Shown here: positions 6,345 through 14,938 of the stretch, piece by piece | How positions within the stretch are numbered: position 1 is the first letter of the stretch | Layout: every line of letters begins with the position of its first letter | From: Pararhizobium_B sp051960215 | GTDB lineage: Bacteria > Pseudomonadota > Alphaproteobacteria > Rhizobiales > Rhizobiaceae | Assembly (NCBI GenBank): GCA_051960215.1 | Contig: JBQCEN010000317.1 | Coordinates: 1 to 15,176, forward strand | Length of the DNA stretch: 15,176 nucleotides | Direction: 5' to 3' | Translations under genes and position numbers: made by a program | Notes under the pieces: model-generated | The model's input: only the letters and a program-made list of their open reading frames with translations | Database searches by the model: none | What the model was told of the DNA's origin: nothing

Positions 6345-7638
6345 CGACGTTCTCCAGGTATTCCTGGCGGCCCGACTTCGGGCGCGGGTTGACGTCGCGC
6401 TCCTCCACGAGTTCGGCGACCTCGCCGAGGCTCATCTCGCCGGCAAGCAGCTTGCGCCCGTCGCCCTCGCCCCAGCCGGCGTAGCGCGCGTCGAGCGGCG
6501 TCGACAGCGCCTTCTCCTCCAGCATCCGCGCCGCTGCCTTGAGGCCGCGGGCGCAACAGTCCATGCCGCCGATATGGGCGATCAGCAGGTCCTGCGGGTC
6601 GATCGACTGGCGGCGAAGCTTCGCGTCGAAGTTGGTGCCGCCGGTCGTGAAGCCGCCGTTCCGCAGCACCTGGTAATAGGCGAGCACCATTTCCGGCACG
6701 TTGTTCGGGAACTGGTCGGTGTCCCAACCGGACTGGTAGTCGTTACGGTTCATGTCGATCGAGCCGAAGATGCCGAGCGCACCGGCCAGGTGCAACTCGT
6801 GCTCGAAGGTGTGGCCGGCGAGGATCGCGTGGCCCTGCTCGATGTTGACCTTGACCTCGTTCTCCAGCCCGTAGCGCTTCAGGAAGCCGTAGACGCTGGC
6901 GACGTCGTAGTCGTACTGGTGCTTGGTCGGCTCCTGCGGCTTCGGCTCGATGAGGATCGTGCCCTTGAAGCCGATCTTGTGCTTGTAGTCGACGACCATC
7001 GACAGGAAGCGGCCCGCCTGGTCGAGCTCGCGGCCCATGTCGGTGTTGAGCAGCGTCTCGTAGCCTTCGCGCCCGCCCCACAGCACGTAGTTCTGACCAC
7101 CGAGCTTCATCGTCGCGTCGATGCAGGTCTTCACCGTCGCGGCAGCGAACATGAAGACCTCGGGGTCCGGAGTGGTCGCAGCGCCCCCCATGTAGCGGCG
7201 GTGCGAGAAGAGGTTCGCCGTCCCCCAGAGCAGCCGCACGCCGGTCGCCGCCTGCTTCTCGGCGAAATAGTCGACGATCTCGTTCAGGTTGCGGGTGTTC
7301 TCCGCGAAGGTCGCGCCTTCCGGCCGCACGTCGGCGTCATGGAAGCAGTAGAACGGCGAGCCGAGCGCGGTGAACATCTCGAAGGCGACGTCGGCCTTAA
7401 GCTTCGCGTGCTTCATCGTGTCGCCGAACCATGGGCGCTCGAAGGTCTGGCCGCCGAAAGGGTCGCCGCCGGGCCAGACGAAGGAATGCCAGTAGGCGAC
7501 GGAGAAGCGCAGATGGTCCTCCAGGCGCTTGCCCATAACCATTTCGTCCGGATCATAGAAGCGGAAGGCCAGCGGGTTGTCGCTGTCGGGTCCCTCGAAC
7601 GGTATCTTCCCGATCTCTCCGAAAAAGCCGGTGCTCAT
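6328..7638 (-). CDS. xylA: Xylose isomerase (class II)
   Basis: This enzyme converts D-xylose to D-xylulose in the cytoplasm with two divalent metal ions, the first step of the isomerase pathway. The 436-residue length is standard for class II enzymes, and all landmarks are present. They are the catalytic CFHDADVRPEG (His100, Asp103), metal-site IEPKPQEPTKHQYDYD, VNIEQGHAILAGHTFEHEL, the FGSIDMNRNDYQSGWDTDQF metal-2 loop, GGTNFDAKLRRQS and GGMDCCARGL near the end. The IEQGH variant (E. coli has IEANH) is, to my knowledge, the usual alphaproteobacterial form. ATG 7638 has GGGAG 7 bases upstream and overlaps the xylB stop as ATGA, so it is translationally coupled as second gene of the xylB-xylA operon. 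Its 3' end overlaps that of the convergent LysR gene by 17 bases. Confidence 0.97.
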   Translation of the reverse strand: MSTGFFGEIGKIPFEGPDSDNPLAFRFYDPDEMVMGKRLEDHLRFSVAYWHSFVWPGGDPFGGQTFERPWFGDTMKHAKLKADVAFEMFTALGSPFYCFHDADVRPEGATFAENTRNLNEIVDYFAEKQAATGVRLLWGTANLFSHRRYMGGAATTPDPEVFMFAAATVKTCIDATMKLGGQNYVLWGGREGYETLLNTDMGRELDQAGRFLSMVVDYKHKIGFKGTILIEPKPQEPTKHQYDYDVASVYGFLKRYGLENEVKVNIEQGHAILAGHTFEHELHLAGALGIFGSIDMNRNDYQSGWDTDQFPNNVPEMVLAYYQVLRNGGFTTGGTNFDAKLRRQSIDPQDLLIAHIGGMDCCARGLKAAARMLEEKALSTPLDARYAGWGEGDGRKLLAGEMSLGEVAELVEERDVNPRPKSGRQEYLENVVNRYV

Positions 7639-9089
7639 GCATTCACTCCCTTGATGGCCGGATAGGTCGCGCGGTAGCGGCGATAGGCGTCGTCGAAGGC
7701 GGCGATGAGGCCGCGCTTCGGTTCGATGGTGGCGGCGGTCGCCGGTGGCGTGCAGACCGCAGCGGGATCGGCGCCTTCGGCCGCGATCAGGCCGAGGCGG
7801 GCGGCGCCGAAGGCCGCGCCGAAGTCTCCGTCGGCCGGAATGTCGACTGGCACATGAAGAGTCGTCGCCAGCACCTGCAGCCAGTATTTCGAGCGCGAGC
7901 CACCGCCGATCGCCATCACGCGCTCAAGCCGCGTGCCGGCCGCCTTCAGCGCCTCCAGGCAATCGCGGAAGGCGAAGCCGACGCCTTCGAGCACGGATTG
8001 CGTCAGCGTCTCGCGGCTCGACTCATGGCCGAGGCCGGTGAAGACGCCGCGGATCTCGGCGTCGTTGTAGGGGGTGCGCTCGCCGGAGAGGTACGGCAGG
8101 AAGGTGACGGAGGTCGGCGCCTTCAGCGTCTCGCCGAGAGCGGCGGTCAGCTCGGCCGGCCGCGCGCCGGTGATGCGCGCATACCAGTTGAGCGCATCGG
8201 TCGCCGAGAGGATGACGCCCATCTGGTGCCAGGTGTTCGGGATGGCGTGGCAGAAGGCGTGGACGGCGCTCGCCGGGTTCGGCAGGTAGCTCGCCTCGGC
8301 GGCGAAGAGCACGCCGGAGGTGCCGAGCGAGGCGAAGGCGGTGCCGGGAAGGACCGTCCCCATGCCGCAGGCCGAGGCGGCGTTGTCGCCCGCGCCGCCG
8401 GCGACGACGATGCCCGGCGCAAGGCCGAGTTCTGCGGCAAGCTCGGCACGAAGCCGCCCGCCGGGCTCAGATCCCTCGACCAGCGCCGGCATCTGCTCGC
8501 GCCGCATGCCGCTCGCCGCCAGCAGTTCGTCGGACCAGGCGCGGCGACCGGTATCGAGCCAGGACGTCCCGGCGGAATCCGACATCTCCGAGATGTGCTC
8601 GCCGGTCAGCCAGAGGCGAAGGTAGTCCTTCGGCAGCAGGACCTTGGCAACCTGGTCGAAGAGCTGCGGCTCGTTGTTGCGCACCCAGACGAGCTTCGGC
8701 GCGGTGAAGCCGGGGAAGACGATGTTGCCGGTGATCCGGCGGAAGAGTGGCTCGGCGTCGAGCGCCGCCGCTTCGTGGAAGCTGCGCACGTCGTTCCAGA
8801 GGATGCAGGGGCGCAGAACGCCGTCGGCCGCATCGAGGAGCGTCGCGCCGTGCATCTGGCCGGAGAGGCCGATTCCCCTCACCGCCTGCAGTTCGACCGG
8901 ATGCGTGGCGCGGAGTTCGGCGATCGCCGTTCTCGTGGCAGCGATCCAGTCCGCCGGGTCCTGCTCCGACCAGCCCGGATGCGGCCGCGACACGGTGAGC
9001 GCGCCATTGCCGGAGCCGACGATCGCCTGCGCCTCGTCGATCAGCACGGCCTTCACGCCGGAGGTTCCAAGATCAAGCCCGAGATACAT
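7635..9089 (-). CDS. xylB: Xylulokinase (FGGY carbohydrate kinase)
   Basis: This enzyme phosphorylates D-xylulose with ATP to xylulose-5-phosphate, which feeds the pentose phosphate pathway. The 484-residue protein has both FGGY halves. The N-terminal phosphate-binding MYLGLDLGTSGVKAVL is followed by GLSGQMHG and ILWNDVR (substrate side), GGAGDNAASACG, the FLPYLSGERTPYND segment and GGGSRSKYWLQ of the C-terminal ATPase half. ATG 9089 is the natural N-terminus for the family, but its Shine-Dalgarno is poor (only GACGGGG upstream). It is the first gene of the xylB-xylA operon and overlaps xylA by 4 bases. A 381-base gap lies upstream. No xylose-binding protein, ABC transporter or XylR regulator is encoded in the window. 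Confidence 0.96.
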   Translation of the reverse strand: MYLGLDLGTSGVKAVLIDEAQAIVGSGNGALTVSRPHPGWSEQDPADWIAATRTAIAELRATHPVELQAVRGIGLSGQMHGATLLDAADGVLRPCILWNDVRSFHEAAALDAEPLFRRITGNIVFPGFTAPKLVWVRNNEPQLFDQVAKVLLPKDYLRLWLTGEHISEMSDSAGTSWLDTGRRAWSDELLAASGMRREQMPALVEGSEPGGRLRAELAAELGLAPGIVVAGGAGDNAASACGMGTVLPGTAFASLGTSGVLFAAEASYLPNPASAVHAFCHAIPNTWHQMGVILSATDALNWYARITGARPAELTAALGETLKAPTSVTFLPYLSGERTPYNDAEIRGVFTGLGHESSRETLTQSVLEGVGFAFRDCLEALKAAGTRLERVMAIGGGSRSKYWLQVLATTLHVPVDIPADGDFGAAFGAARLGLIAAEGADPAAVCTPPATAATIEPKRGLIAAFDDAYRRYRATYPAIKGVNA

Positions 9090-9470
9090 CGAATGGCCCC
9101 GTCAATTGAGAATAATGAAGATCATGGTTTGGTCGCGCAGCGCGCCGCGCCGCCGCACCTTCCGGAATGGCGCGCACGCTCCGGCAACGGAAGCGGCCGG
9201 CCCGATCCGGCGCCTGCCAATGTCGCCACGCTGAAGATGGTATCTCCTCCTTCCGCGGGCATAGCCGAAATTTTGAGGTACGTAAATCAGGGCAGCTCCG
9301 GCACGCGGCAATCTGTCTTTGTTTTGCAAGACGATGATCCTGAACGGCGGCCTGCATCAGAGGGAACTAGCGGTGTCTTTCCTGTGCCGCTTCCACGCAC
9401 CGGATCGCCCGCTTCCTGCCGGCGGCAGGGTCGGCTACGCTGCATGCATGCGGCAACCGCGGGAGGAGTC
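9090..9470. promoter_or_regulatory. Divergent regulatory gap between xylB (minus) and the dinB-family gene (plus)
   Basis: I see no convincing gene in this 381-base stretch. On the minus strand, TTTACG (9281-9286) and TATGCC (9258-9263) are separated by 17 bases and form a possible xylB promoter with an untranslated leader of about 160 bases. That leader carries a near-ideal Shine-Dalgarno complement, GGAAGGAGGAGA (9243-9254), with no start codon at the right distance (ATC at 9236-9238). On the plus side, CCTGCC-GGC-GGCAGG (9415-9429) can form a hairpin, and GCATGCATGC (9442-9451) is a 10-bp palindrome before the dinB-family ribosome site. I found no obvious XylR operator. An open minus-strand frame at 9102-9329 (75 codons) has no recognisable protein features. 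Confidence 0.35.
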
Positions 9471-10025
9471 ATGACGCTGAACGAGCACTTCCTTGCCGAA
9501 GCGCGCAACAACCGCTGGGCGAACCACCGGCTTCACAAGGCTTGCATCGCGCTCCAGTCCGGCGAGTTCACCGCGCCGCGGACGAGCTTCTTCCCCTCGA
9601 TCGCGGCGACGCTGAACCATATCCAGGTCGTCGACCTCTATTATCTCGACGCGCTGACGGAGGGCGGTCGCGGTGCCGCGACCTGGCACGAATGGCGCGA
9701 CTTCGAGGATCCCGCGGCGCTCGCCGCCGCGCAGGCGCAGGTGGATCAGGCGCTGATCGCCTTCTGCGCCGCTCTGACGCCTGGAGACCTTGAACGCAAC
9801 GTAGCGACGGACCGGGAGGAGCATGGCATCGTCCCGGAGCGGATCGGCGACATCCTCGCCCATCTCTTCCAGCACCAGATCCACCATCGCGGTCAGGTGC
9901 ATGCGATGCTTGCAGGGACGTCCGTGCGGCCGCCGCAGCTCGACGAGTTCTTCATCGTCTACGATCGGGCGACGGATATCGCGGAGGCGCTTGGCGAGGG
10001 CATCGCGCACCAGCCGCGAAAGTAG
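9471..10025 (+). CDS. DinB-family (DinB/YfiT-like four-helix) putative metal-dependent protein
   Basis: This 184-residue protein of the DinB four-helix-bundle superfamily has the three-histidine metal site typical of these enzymes. His50 lies in ATLNHIQVVD, and His135 and His139 lie in LFQHQIHHRGQVH (the H-x3-H-R-G-Q signature). The ARNNRWANHRL segment at the N-terminus (residues 11-21) is also characteristic. Members include bacillithiol- and mycothiol-dependent transferases and many proteins of unknown role, and the name refers to DNA-damage-inducible B. subtilis DinB, not to DNA polymerase IV. The function here is undetermined. The start is well supported by GGGAGGAG at 9461-9468. The gene ends in TAG and stands alone, followed by palindromic repeats and the convergent mrp gene. 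Confidence 0.9.
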   Translation: MTLNEHFLAEARNNRWANHRLHKACIALQSGEFTAPRTSFFPSIAATLNHIQVVDLYYLDALTEGGRGAATWHEWRDFEDPAALAAAQAQVDQALIAFCAALTPGDLERNVATDREEHGIVPERIGDILAHLFQHQIHHRGQVHAMLAGTSVRPPQLDEFFIVYDRATDIAEALGEGIAHQPRK

Positions 10026-10053
10026 AGCTTGCCGAACGGCCGTAGCCCTACCC

Positions 10054-10200
10054 CGCGCCGTTGGCGCGACCCTCCCCACAAGGGGGAGGGTTGGAGCAAG
10101 GGGCGACGCCGCGCATCAGCCGTCGGCCAAAGTGCCGCTGAAGGCGCGTGCAAGTGCTGGGGCAGCGCCGGGGGCGCTCTCCCCCCTGGTGGGGAGGGTC
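10054..10200. repeat. Pair of palindromic elements in opposite orientation (REP/BIME-like)
   Basis: Element A has CCCTCCCC (10070-10077) pairing with GGGGAGGG (10083-10090) around ACAAG, and is preceded by the small hairpin GCGCC-GTT-GGCGC (about 10055-10067). Element B has CTCTCCCC (10177-10184) pairing with GGGGAGGG (10191-10198, one G-U) around CCTGGT, and is preceded by AGCGCC-GGG-GGCGCT (about 10164-10178). The reverse complement of B reads CGACCCTCCCCACCAGGG, nearly identical to A (CGACCCTCCCCACAAGGG), so the two are inverted copies about 80 bases apart. The CCCTCCCC-ACAAG-GGGGAGGG type palindrome is, to my knowledge, common between alphaproteobacterial genes. Here it lies between the 3' ends of two convergent genes and could end transcription from both sides. 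Confidence 0.75.
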
Positions 10201-10238
10201 GGCCGCAGGTCCGGGGCGGGGACCGCCCAGCCGAAGCC

Positions 10239-11384
<1,146 letters not shown>

Positions 11385-11412
11385 CGTTTTTCCAGTTCGA
11401 CGTTCGAGACGT

Positions 11413-11441
11413 GAGATAGTCGATCTGGCGCTGCCGTCCAA
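11413..11441 (-). promoter_or_regulatory. Sigma-70-type promoter for mrp
   Basis: On the minus strand, TTGGAC (11436-11441) and TATCTC (11413-11418) are separated by exactly 17 bases. This is the best housekeeping-type promoter match I see in the window. Transcription would start about 20 bases before the mrp ATG at 11384, giving a short leader. It lies in the divergent gap shared with the HisC-like gene. Confidence 0.5.
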
Positions 11442-11614
11442 TGGGGTGGCTCGTCGATTGGCGGGAGGTTTCCGGCCGGCCAGGCGCCTTGCGGCATCCG
11501 CGCTTGCCACCCGGGCGGACCGCCGCTAGATCACGAGCAGCTTTCCCGGACGGGCGAGGCAGGCTGATTCGGATAGGATGCCGGACAGGCCGCCCTCCGA
11601 AGAGGAAGAGGATC

Positions 11615-12754
11615 ATGGCTGGGTTCCAACGATTCACGCCGCTCGTCGAGAGCCTGCCGGCAACCGTGCCCTTCGTCGGGCCGGAAACGCAGGAGCGGGC
11701 GCGGGGCGGGCTCTTCCGCGCGCGTCTCGGCGCGAACGAGAGCGGCTTCGGCCCGGCCCCTTCCGTCGTCTCCGCGATAGCCGACGCCGCGGCCGAAAGC
11801 TGGAAGTACTGCGACCCCGAGAACTTCGACCTCAAGACGGCGCTCGCTCGTCATCTCGGCCTCGGCTTCGACAATCTCGTCATCGGCGAAGGCATCGACG
11901 GGCTGCTCGGCCTGATCGTCCGCATGGCGGCGGCCGAAGGCGCGACCGTGGTCACCTCGCGCGGCGCCTACCCGACCTTCAACTACCATGTCGCGGGCTT
12001 CGGCGCCCGCCTCGTCGCGGTGCCGTATCGCGACGACCGCGAGGATATCGAGGCGCTCGCCGCCGTCGCGGTCCGCGACAAGGCCGCGATCGTCTATCTG
12101 TCCAATCCGGACAACCCGATGGGAAGCTGGTGGCCGGCGGCCGCCGTCGCCGATTTCGCGCGGTCACTGCCGGAGACGACCCTCGTCGTGCTCGACGAGG
12201 CGTATTCGGAGACGGCGCCCGCCGATGCCCTGCCGCCGATCGACGCTCTCATCGACCGGCCGAACGTCATCCGCCTGAGGACGTTTTCGAAGGCCAACGG
12301 GCTGGCGGGTTTGCGCGTCGGCTACGCCTTCGGAGAGGCCACCACGATCCGGGCCTTCGACAAGGTCCGCAACCACTTCGGCGTCACCCGGATCAGCCAG
12401 GTCGCGGCTGCGGCCGCCCTTGCCGACCCGGATCATCTGAGGCGGGTGGTCGCGATGGTCGCCGCGGCGCGGGATCGGATCGGCAGGGTCGCGCGGGCGA
12501 ACGGGTTCACGCCGCTGCCGTCGGCGACGAACTTCGTCACCGTCGACTGCGGCAAGGACGGCGTTCATGCCCGCGCCGTGCTTTCCGGCCTGATCGAGCG
12601 CGGCGTCTTCGTCCGGATGCCCGGGGTGGCGCCGCTCGATCGCTGCATCCGCATCAGCGCCGGCCCCGACGCCGAACTCGACATTCTGGAAGAAACGCTT
12701 CCCGAGGTGCTCGCGCACCTTCGCGACGACGCGGAACGGCAGACGGCTTCGTGA
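11615..12754 (+). CDS. PLP-dependent aminotransferase, HisC-like (class I/II, fold type I)
   Basis: This 379-residue fold-type I aminotransferase resembles histidinol-phosphate aminotransferase. Visible motifs are LGANESGFGP (38-47, substrate-side N-E-S), the YCDPENFDLK region, GEGIDGLLGLI in the cofactor phosphate area, and SRGAYPTFNYH with Tyr119. SNPDNPMG (163-170) carries the ring-binding Asn, DEAYSET (194-200) the PLP-nitrogen Asp, FSKANGLAGLRVGY (224-237) the Schiff-base Lys226, and RISAG the carboxylate-binding Arg near the end. HisC normally acts in histidine synthesis, but several paralogues in this branch act on phenylalanine, tyrosine or other amino acids, and no his genes are nearby. 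I therefore leave the symbol blank. ATG 11615 has GAGGAAGAGG upstream. The frame is open further 5' to 11441, but that part has no family similarity. Confidence 0.88.
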   Translation: MAGFQRFTPLVESLPATVPFVGPETQERARGGLFRARLGANESGFGPAPSVVSAIADAAAESWKYCDPENFDLKTALARHLGLGFDNLVIGEGIDGLLGLIVRMAAAEGATVVTSRGAYPTFNYHVAGFGARLVAVPYRDDREDIEALAAVAVRDKAAIVYLSNPDNPMGSWWPAAAVADFARSLPETTLVVLDEAYSETAPADALPPIDALIDRPNVIRLRTFSKANGLAGLRVGYAFGEATTIRAFDKVRNHFGVTRISQVAAAAALADPDHLRRVVAMVAAARDRIGRVARANGFTPLPSATNFVTVDCGKDGVHARAVLSGLIERGVFVRMPGVAPLDRCIRISAGPDAELDILEETLPEVLAHLRDDAERQTAS

Positions 12755-12806
12755 GAGCCTTCGACCACGCCCCCGAGGGGCCCCGCGCGCAGGAGCGGCA
12801 ACGGCC

Positions 12807-14303
12807 ATGAGCTCGACACTGGAGCACGGCGAGACGCGGGCCGGCTGGGCAAGCCGCGCCTTCGACGCGGCGAAGGACCCGGTCGGAGCGGTTGGTCTTC
12901 TGGCGCTGGTCCAAGCCTTCGTCTGGACCGTGCTGCCTGCCCTGGTCAGCACCTCTCCGCCGCTTGACGTCGTCGAGGGCCTGCTTTGGGGCCAGGAATG
13001 GCAGCTCGGCTACCACAAGCACCCGCCGCTGCCGCCGATCCTGGCGAACATCTTCCGCGACCTGACGGGCAGTCCGATCTGGGGACCCTACCTCCTCAGC
13101 CAGATCTGCGTCGGCCTGACCTTCTTCTTCGTCTTCCAGACCGGGCGACTGGTCACGAACGCGAGGAATGCCCTGGTCGGGACAGCGCTGCTGACGGGCG
13201 TCTACTACTTCACGTGGCCGACGCCGGAGTTCAACCACAACGTCGCGCAGCTGCCGATCTGGGCCGCGGCCATCTACCTCTTCGCGCTGATCCGCAACGA
13301 GCCTGAGCGCGGCAGCCGCTGGACCTCGCTCGGGCTCGTCTGCGGCCTCGGCATCTATGCGAAATACAGCGTCGTCGTGCTCTACCTCAGCATCGTCGGC
13401 TGGACACTCGCCGAGCGGCGCGTCCGTGCCTCGCTCGGCACCCTCTGGCCGTGGCTCGGCGGCGTTCTCTCGCTTCTCGTCGCGGGGCCGCACGTCGTCT
13501 GGCTGTTCGAAAACGGGTTCCTGCCGCTTCAATATGCGAGCGCCCGCGGCAACGACGCGGATTCGACCGTCGGTCCTGCGGGCTTCCTGCTGGCGCAGCT
13601 CGTCAACCACGCCCCTCTCCTCCTGCTGCTCGCCGTGATCGGCCCGATCGCGATCAGGAAGCTGCCGCCGGCAAGCCACCCGCGCTCCGACGTCGCCTTC
13701 GTCGCCGCCATGGTCTTCGGGCCGCTCCTCGTGACGCTCCTCGCCTCGGCGGCCGTCGGCATCGACCTGCGCGACATGTGGGGCATGCCGATGTTCACGA
13801 TGTCGGGCCTGCTGCTCGTCATGATGCTCGATCGCGACTGGTCGGTCCGGCTGACGAACCGCGCCTTCTACACCGCCGTCTCGGTGACGGCGATCGTCGC
13901 CATCGGCTATGCCGTATCGGTTCCCGTGCGGCTGCAACACGACGACCGGCCGCGCGTCGGTTGGCCGATGAAGCGGATCGCGCGGCTTGCCACCGACGCC
14001 TGGCAGCGCGGCACGAACGGAGCAAAGCTCGAGATCGTCTCAGGTCCGATGTGGCTGGCGGGCCTTATCTCCGCCGGCGCTCCGAGCCGACCGCATGTCG
14101 TCTATGACGGCGATCTGTCGATCTCGCCGTGGATCACGCCGGCAATGATGAACCGCGACGGCACCCTTTTCGTCTGGCGGGGCGGCGACGATCTCCCGTC
14201 CTTCGCCAAGGGCCGGACGATCAGCACGCGCGGCTCCTTCCTGATCCGCGGCGGCGGGGACGATCTCAAGATCAACTATGCGATCAGCCCGCCGAAGGCC
14301 TGA
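12807..14303 (+). CDS. GT39-family (ArnT/RgtA-like) membrane glycosyltransferase
   Basis: This 498-residue integral membrane glycosyltransferase is of the same broad superfamily as the ArnT-like gene at 1513-3213 but in a clearly different subgroup. After the first helix (about 28-49), the catalytic loop reads SPPLDVVEGLLWGQEWQLGY, with Asp54 and Glu57 taking the place of the D-E pair. It is followed by HKHPPLPPILA, the pattern seen in many rhizobial GT39 proteins including galacturonosyltransferases of LPS. About ten membrane helices follow (for example GLTFFFVFQTGRLVTN and WLGGVLSLLVAGPHVVWLF), then a periplasmic C-terminal part of about 100 residues. It probably uses a polyprenyl-phosphate sugar, perhaps the one made by the GT2 at 436-1167, to modify LPS. 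The acceptor is unknown. AGGAG at 12791-12795 precedes the start with longish spacing. It lies 52 bases after the aminotransferase and may be cotranscribed. Confidence 0.85.
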   Translation: MSSTLEHGETRAGWASRAFDAAKDPVGAVGLLALVQAFVWTVLPALVSTSPPLDVVEGLLWGQEWQLGYHKHPPLPPILANIFRDLTGSPIWGPYLLSQICVGLTFFFVFQTGRLVTNARNALVGTALLTGVYYFTWPTPEFNHNVAQLPIWAAAIYLFALIRNEPERGSRWTSLGLVCGLGIYAKYSVVVLYLSIVGWTLAERRVRASLGTLWPWLGGVLSLLVAGPHVVWLFENGFLPLQYASARGNDADSTVGPAGFLLAQLVNHAPLLLLLAVIGPIAIRKLPPASHPRSDVAFVAAMVFGPLLVTLLASAAVGIDLRDMWGMPMFTMSGLLLVMMLDRDWSVRLTNRAFYTAVSVTAIVAIGYAVSVPVRLQHDDRPRVGWPMKRIARLATDAWQRGTNGAKLEIVSGPMWLAGLISAGAPSRPHVVYDGDLSISPWITPAMMNRDGTLFVWRGGDDLPSFAKGRTISTRGSFLIRGGGDDLKINYAISPPKA

Positions 14304-14372
14304 GGGCTCGCCGCAAGCGACGGGCCGCGCCGGTTCTTGCCGACCGGTCGCAGCCCCTCCTCCCCCCGGCCA

Positions 14373-14384
14373 TGAGAATTCTCA
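14373..14384. repeat. 12-bp perfect palindrome overlapping the Sel1 gene stop codon
   Basis: TGAGAATTCTCA at 14373-14384 is a perfect palindrome in the short gap between two convergent genes. Flanking CCA (14370-14372) and TGG (14386-14388) could extend the stem with a one-base bulge. The last three bases are the stop codon of the minus-strand Sel1-like gene. It may be a 3'-end hairpin serving either strand or a binding site. There is no T-tract. Confidence 0.5.
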
Positions 14385-14648
14385 GTGGACGGTCATCCAT
14401 TCGCGAGCCGCGCGCAGGGCGGTGGCAAGCTGCATCTTCGTCATCATTGCCGCGACGTCGCTGCGGAGTTCGGCGGCGCGGTCGGAGCCCTTCACCGCGG
14501 CGATGTTCAGCCACTTGTGGGCGGCGACCAGATCGACCGGGCCGTCGCGGCCGATCGCATAGCGCAGGCCCATCTCGCACAGCGTCTCGGCCTTCGCCTC
14601 GCCGCCCAGCGTCGCCATGTCCTGATCGAGAATCTCAAAGCGTGCCAT
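14382..14648 (-). CDS. Small Sel1-repeat protein
   Basis: This 88-residue protein has one recognisable Sel1-like (TPR-related) repeat: ETLCEMGLRYAIGRDGPVDL followed by VAAHKWLNIAAVKGSDRAAE (about 21-60). It contains the A-x-K-W-x-x-x-A-A-x-x-G core of that family. Sel1 repeats form paired alpha helices used for protein-protein contacts. One repeat plus flanking helices is a very small version, and short single-unit forms are, as I recall, frequent in Hyphomicrobiales. No signal peptide or membrane segment is visible, so it should be cytoplasmic. I chose ATG 14648 because GGGAGAAAG sits just upstream. The longer open frame to 14834 has no family-like sequence. Its partner is unknown. Confidence 0.82.
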   Translation of the reverse strand: MARFEILDQDMATLGGEAKAETLCEMGLRYAIGRDGPVDLVAAHKWLNIAAVKGSDRAAELRSDVAAMMTKMQLATALRAAREWMTVH

Positions 14649-14837
14649 GATCTTTCTCCCGTCCATCGTCGGGCCGGCGGCGCCGGTTCCCGTTGTCCCT
14701 GTTGCGCTCTCGCGAGCCGTTTCTGCCTCTTTGCGGCCGGTGTGCCCGGCGCTGTTCTGATGGTCCCGATGATGCCGGAAGGCTTTGAATCCGTCGTTAA
14801 ATTGCATCCTTAATTTGCGACGAACAAAGTTCAAATG

Positions 14838-14910
14838 CTTGGTAAATTTGAGTTTTCATTAAACATCGAAGGCGCTGGAACAGGCGGATTCCGCGGCTTG
14901 ATTTACCAAG
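14838..14910. repeat. Perfect 10-bp inverted repeat CTTGGTAAAT / ATTTACCAAG
   Basis: CTTGGTAAAT at 14838-14847 is exactly complementary to ATTTACCAAG at 14901-14910, with 53 bases between. As RNA it could close a stem around an inner weak hairpin (GCGG-ATT-CCGC at about 14884-14894). It abuts a terminator-like hairpin two bases downstream. Confidence 0.6.
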
Positions 14911-14912
14911 GA

Positions 14913-14938
14913 TTCAGGTGTGGACCTGAACCCTTTTC
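14913..14938 (+). terminator. Intrinsic-terminator-like hairpin followed by CCCTTTTC
   Basis: TTCAGGT (14913-14919) and ACCTGAA (14924-14930) form a perfect 7-bp stem with a GTGG tetraloop, followed by CCCTTTTCT. The T-run starts three bases late, which weakens the call, but this is the most terminator-like structure on the plus strand in the window. No coding gene ends just upstream, so it would terminate either a small RNA or a leader transcript before the gene at 15038. Confidence 0.45.

Noticed and set aside
9102..9329. 75-codon minus-strand frame upstream of xylB
   Set aside because: There is no suitable ribosome site at its start and no recognisable protein features. It overlaps the putative xylB promoter and leader.
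7854..9470. Plus-strand open frame opposite xylB that runs in frame into the dinB-family gene
   Set aside because: The upstream part is antisense to xylB and lacks domains. The family-like protein starts at 9471 with a strong ribosome site.
12654..13940. Long minus-strand open frame opposite the aminotransferase end and second GT39 gene
   Set aside because: Composition is charged and repetitive as in GC-rich antisense frames, and the plus strand has recognised proteins across the whole stretch.
14797..14813. Possible CtrA box (TTAA ... TTAA) in the AT-rich gap
   Set aside because: The spacing between the TTAA halves is 9 bases, not the 7 expected for the CtrA recognition site, and the trailing C is missing.
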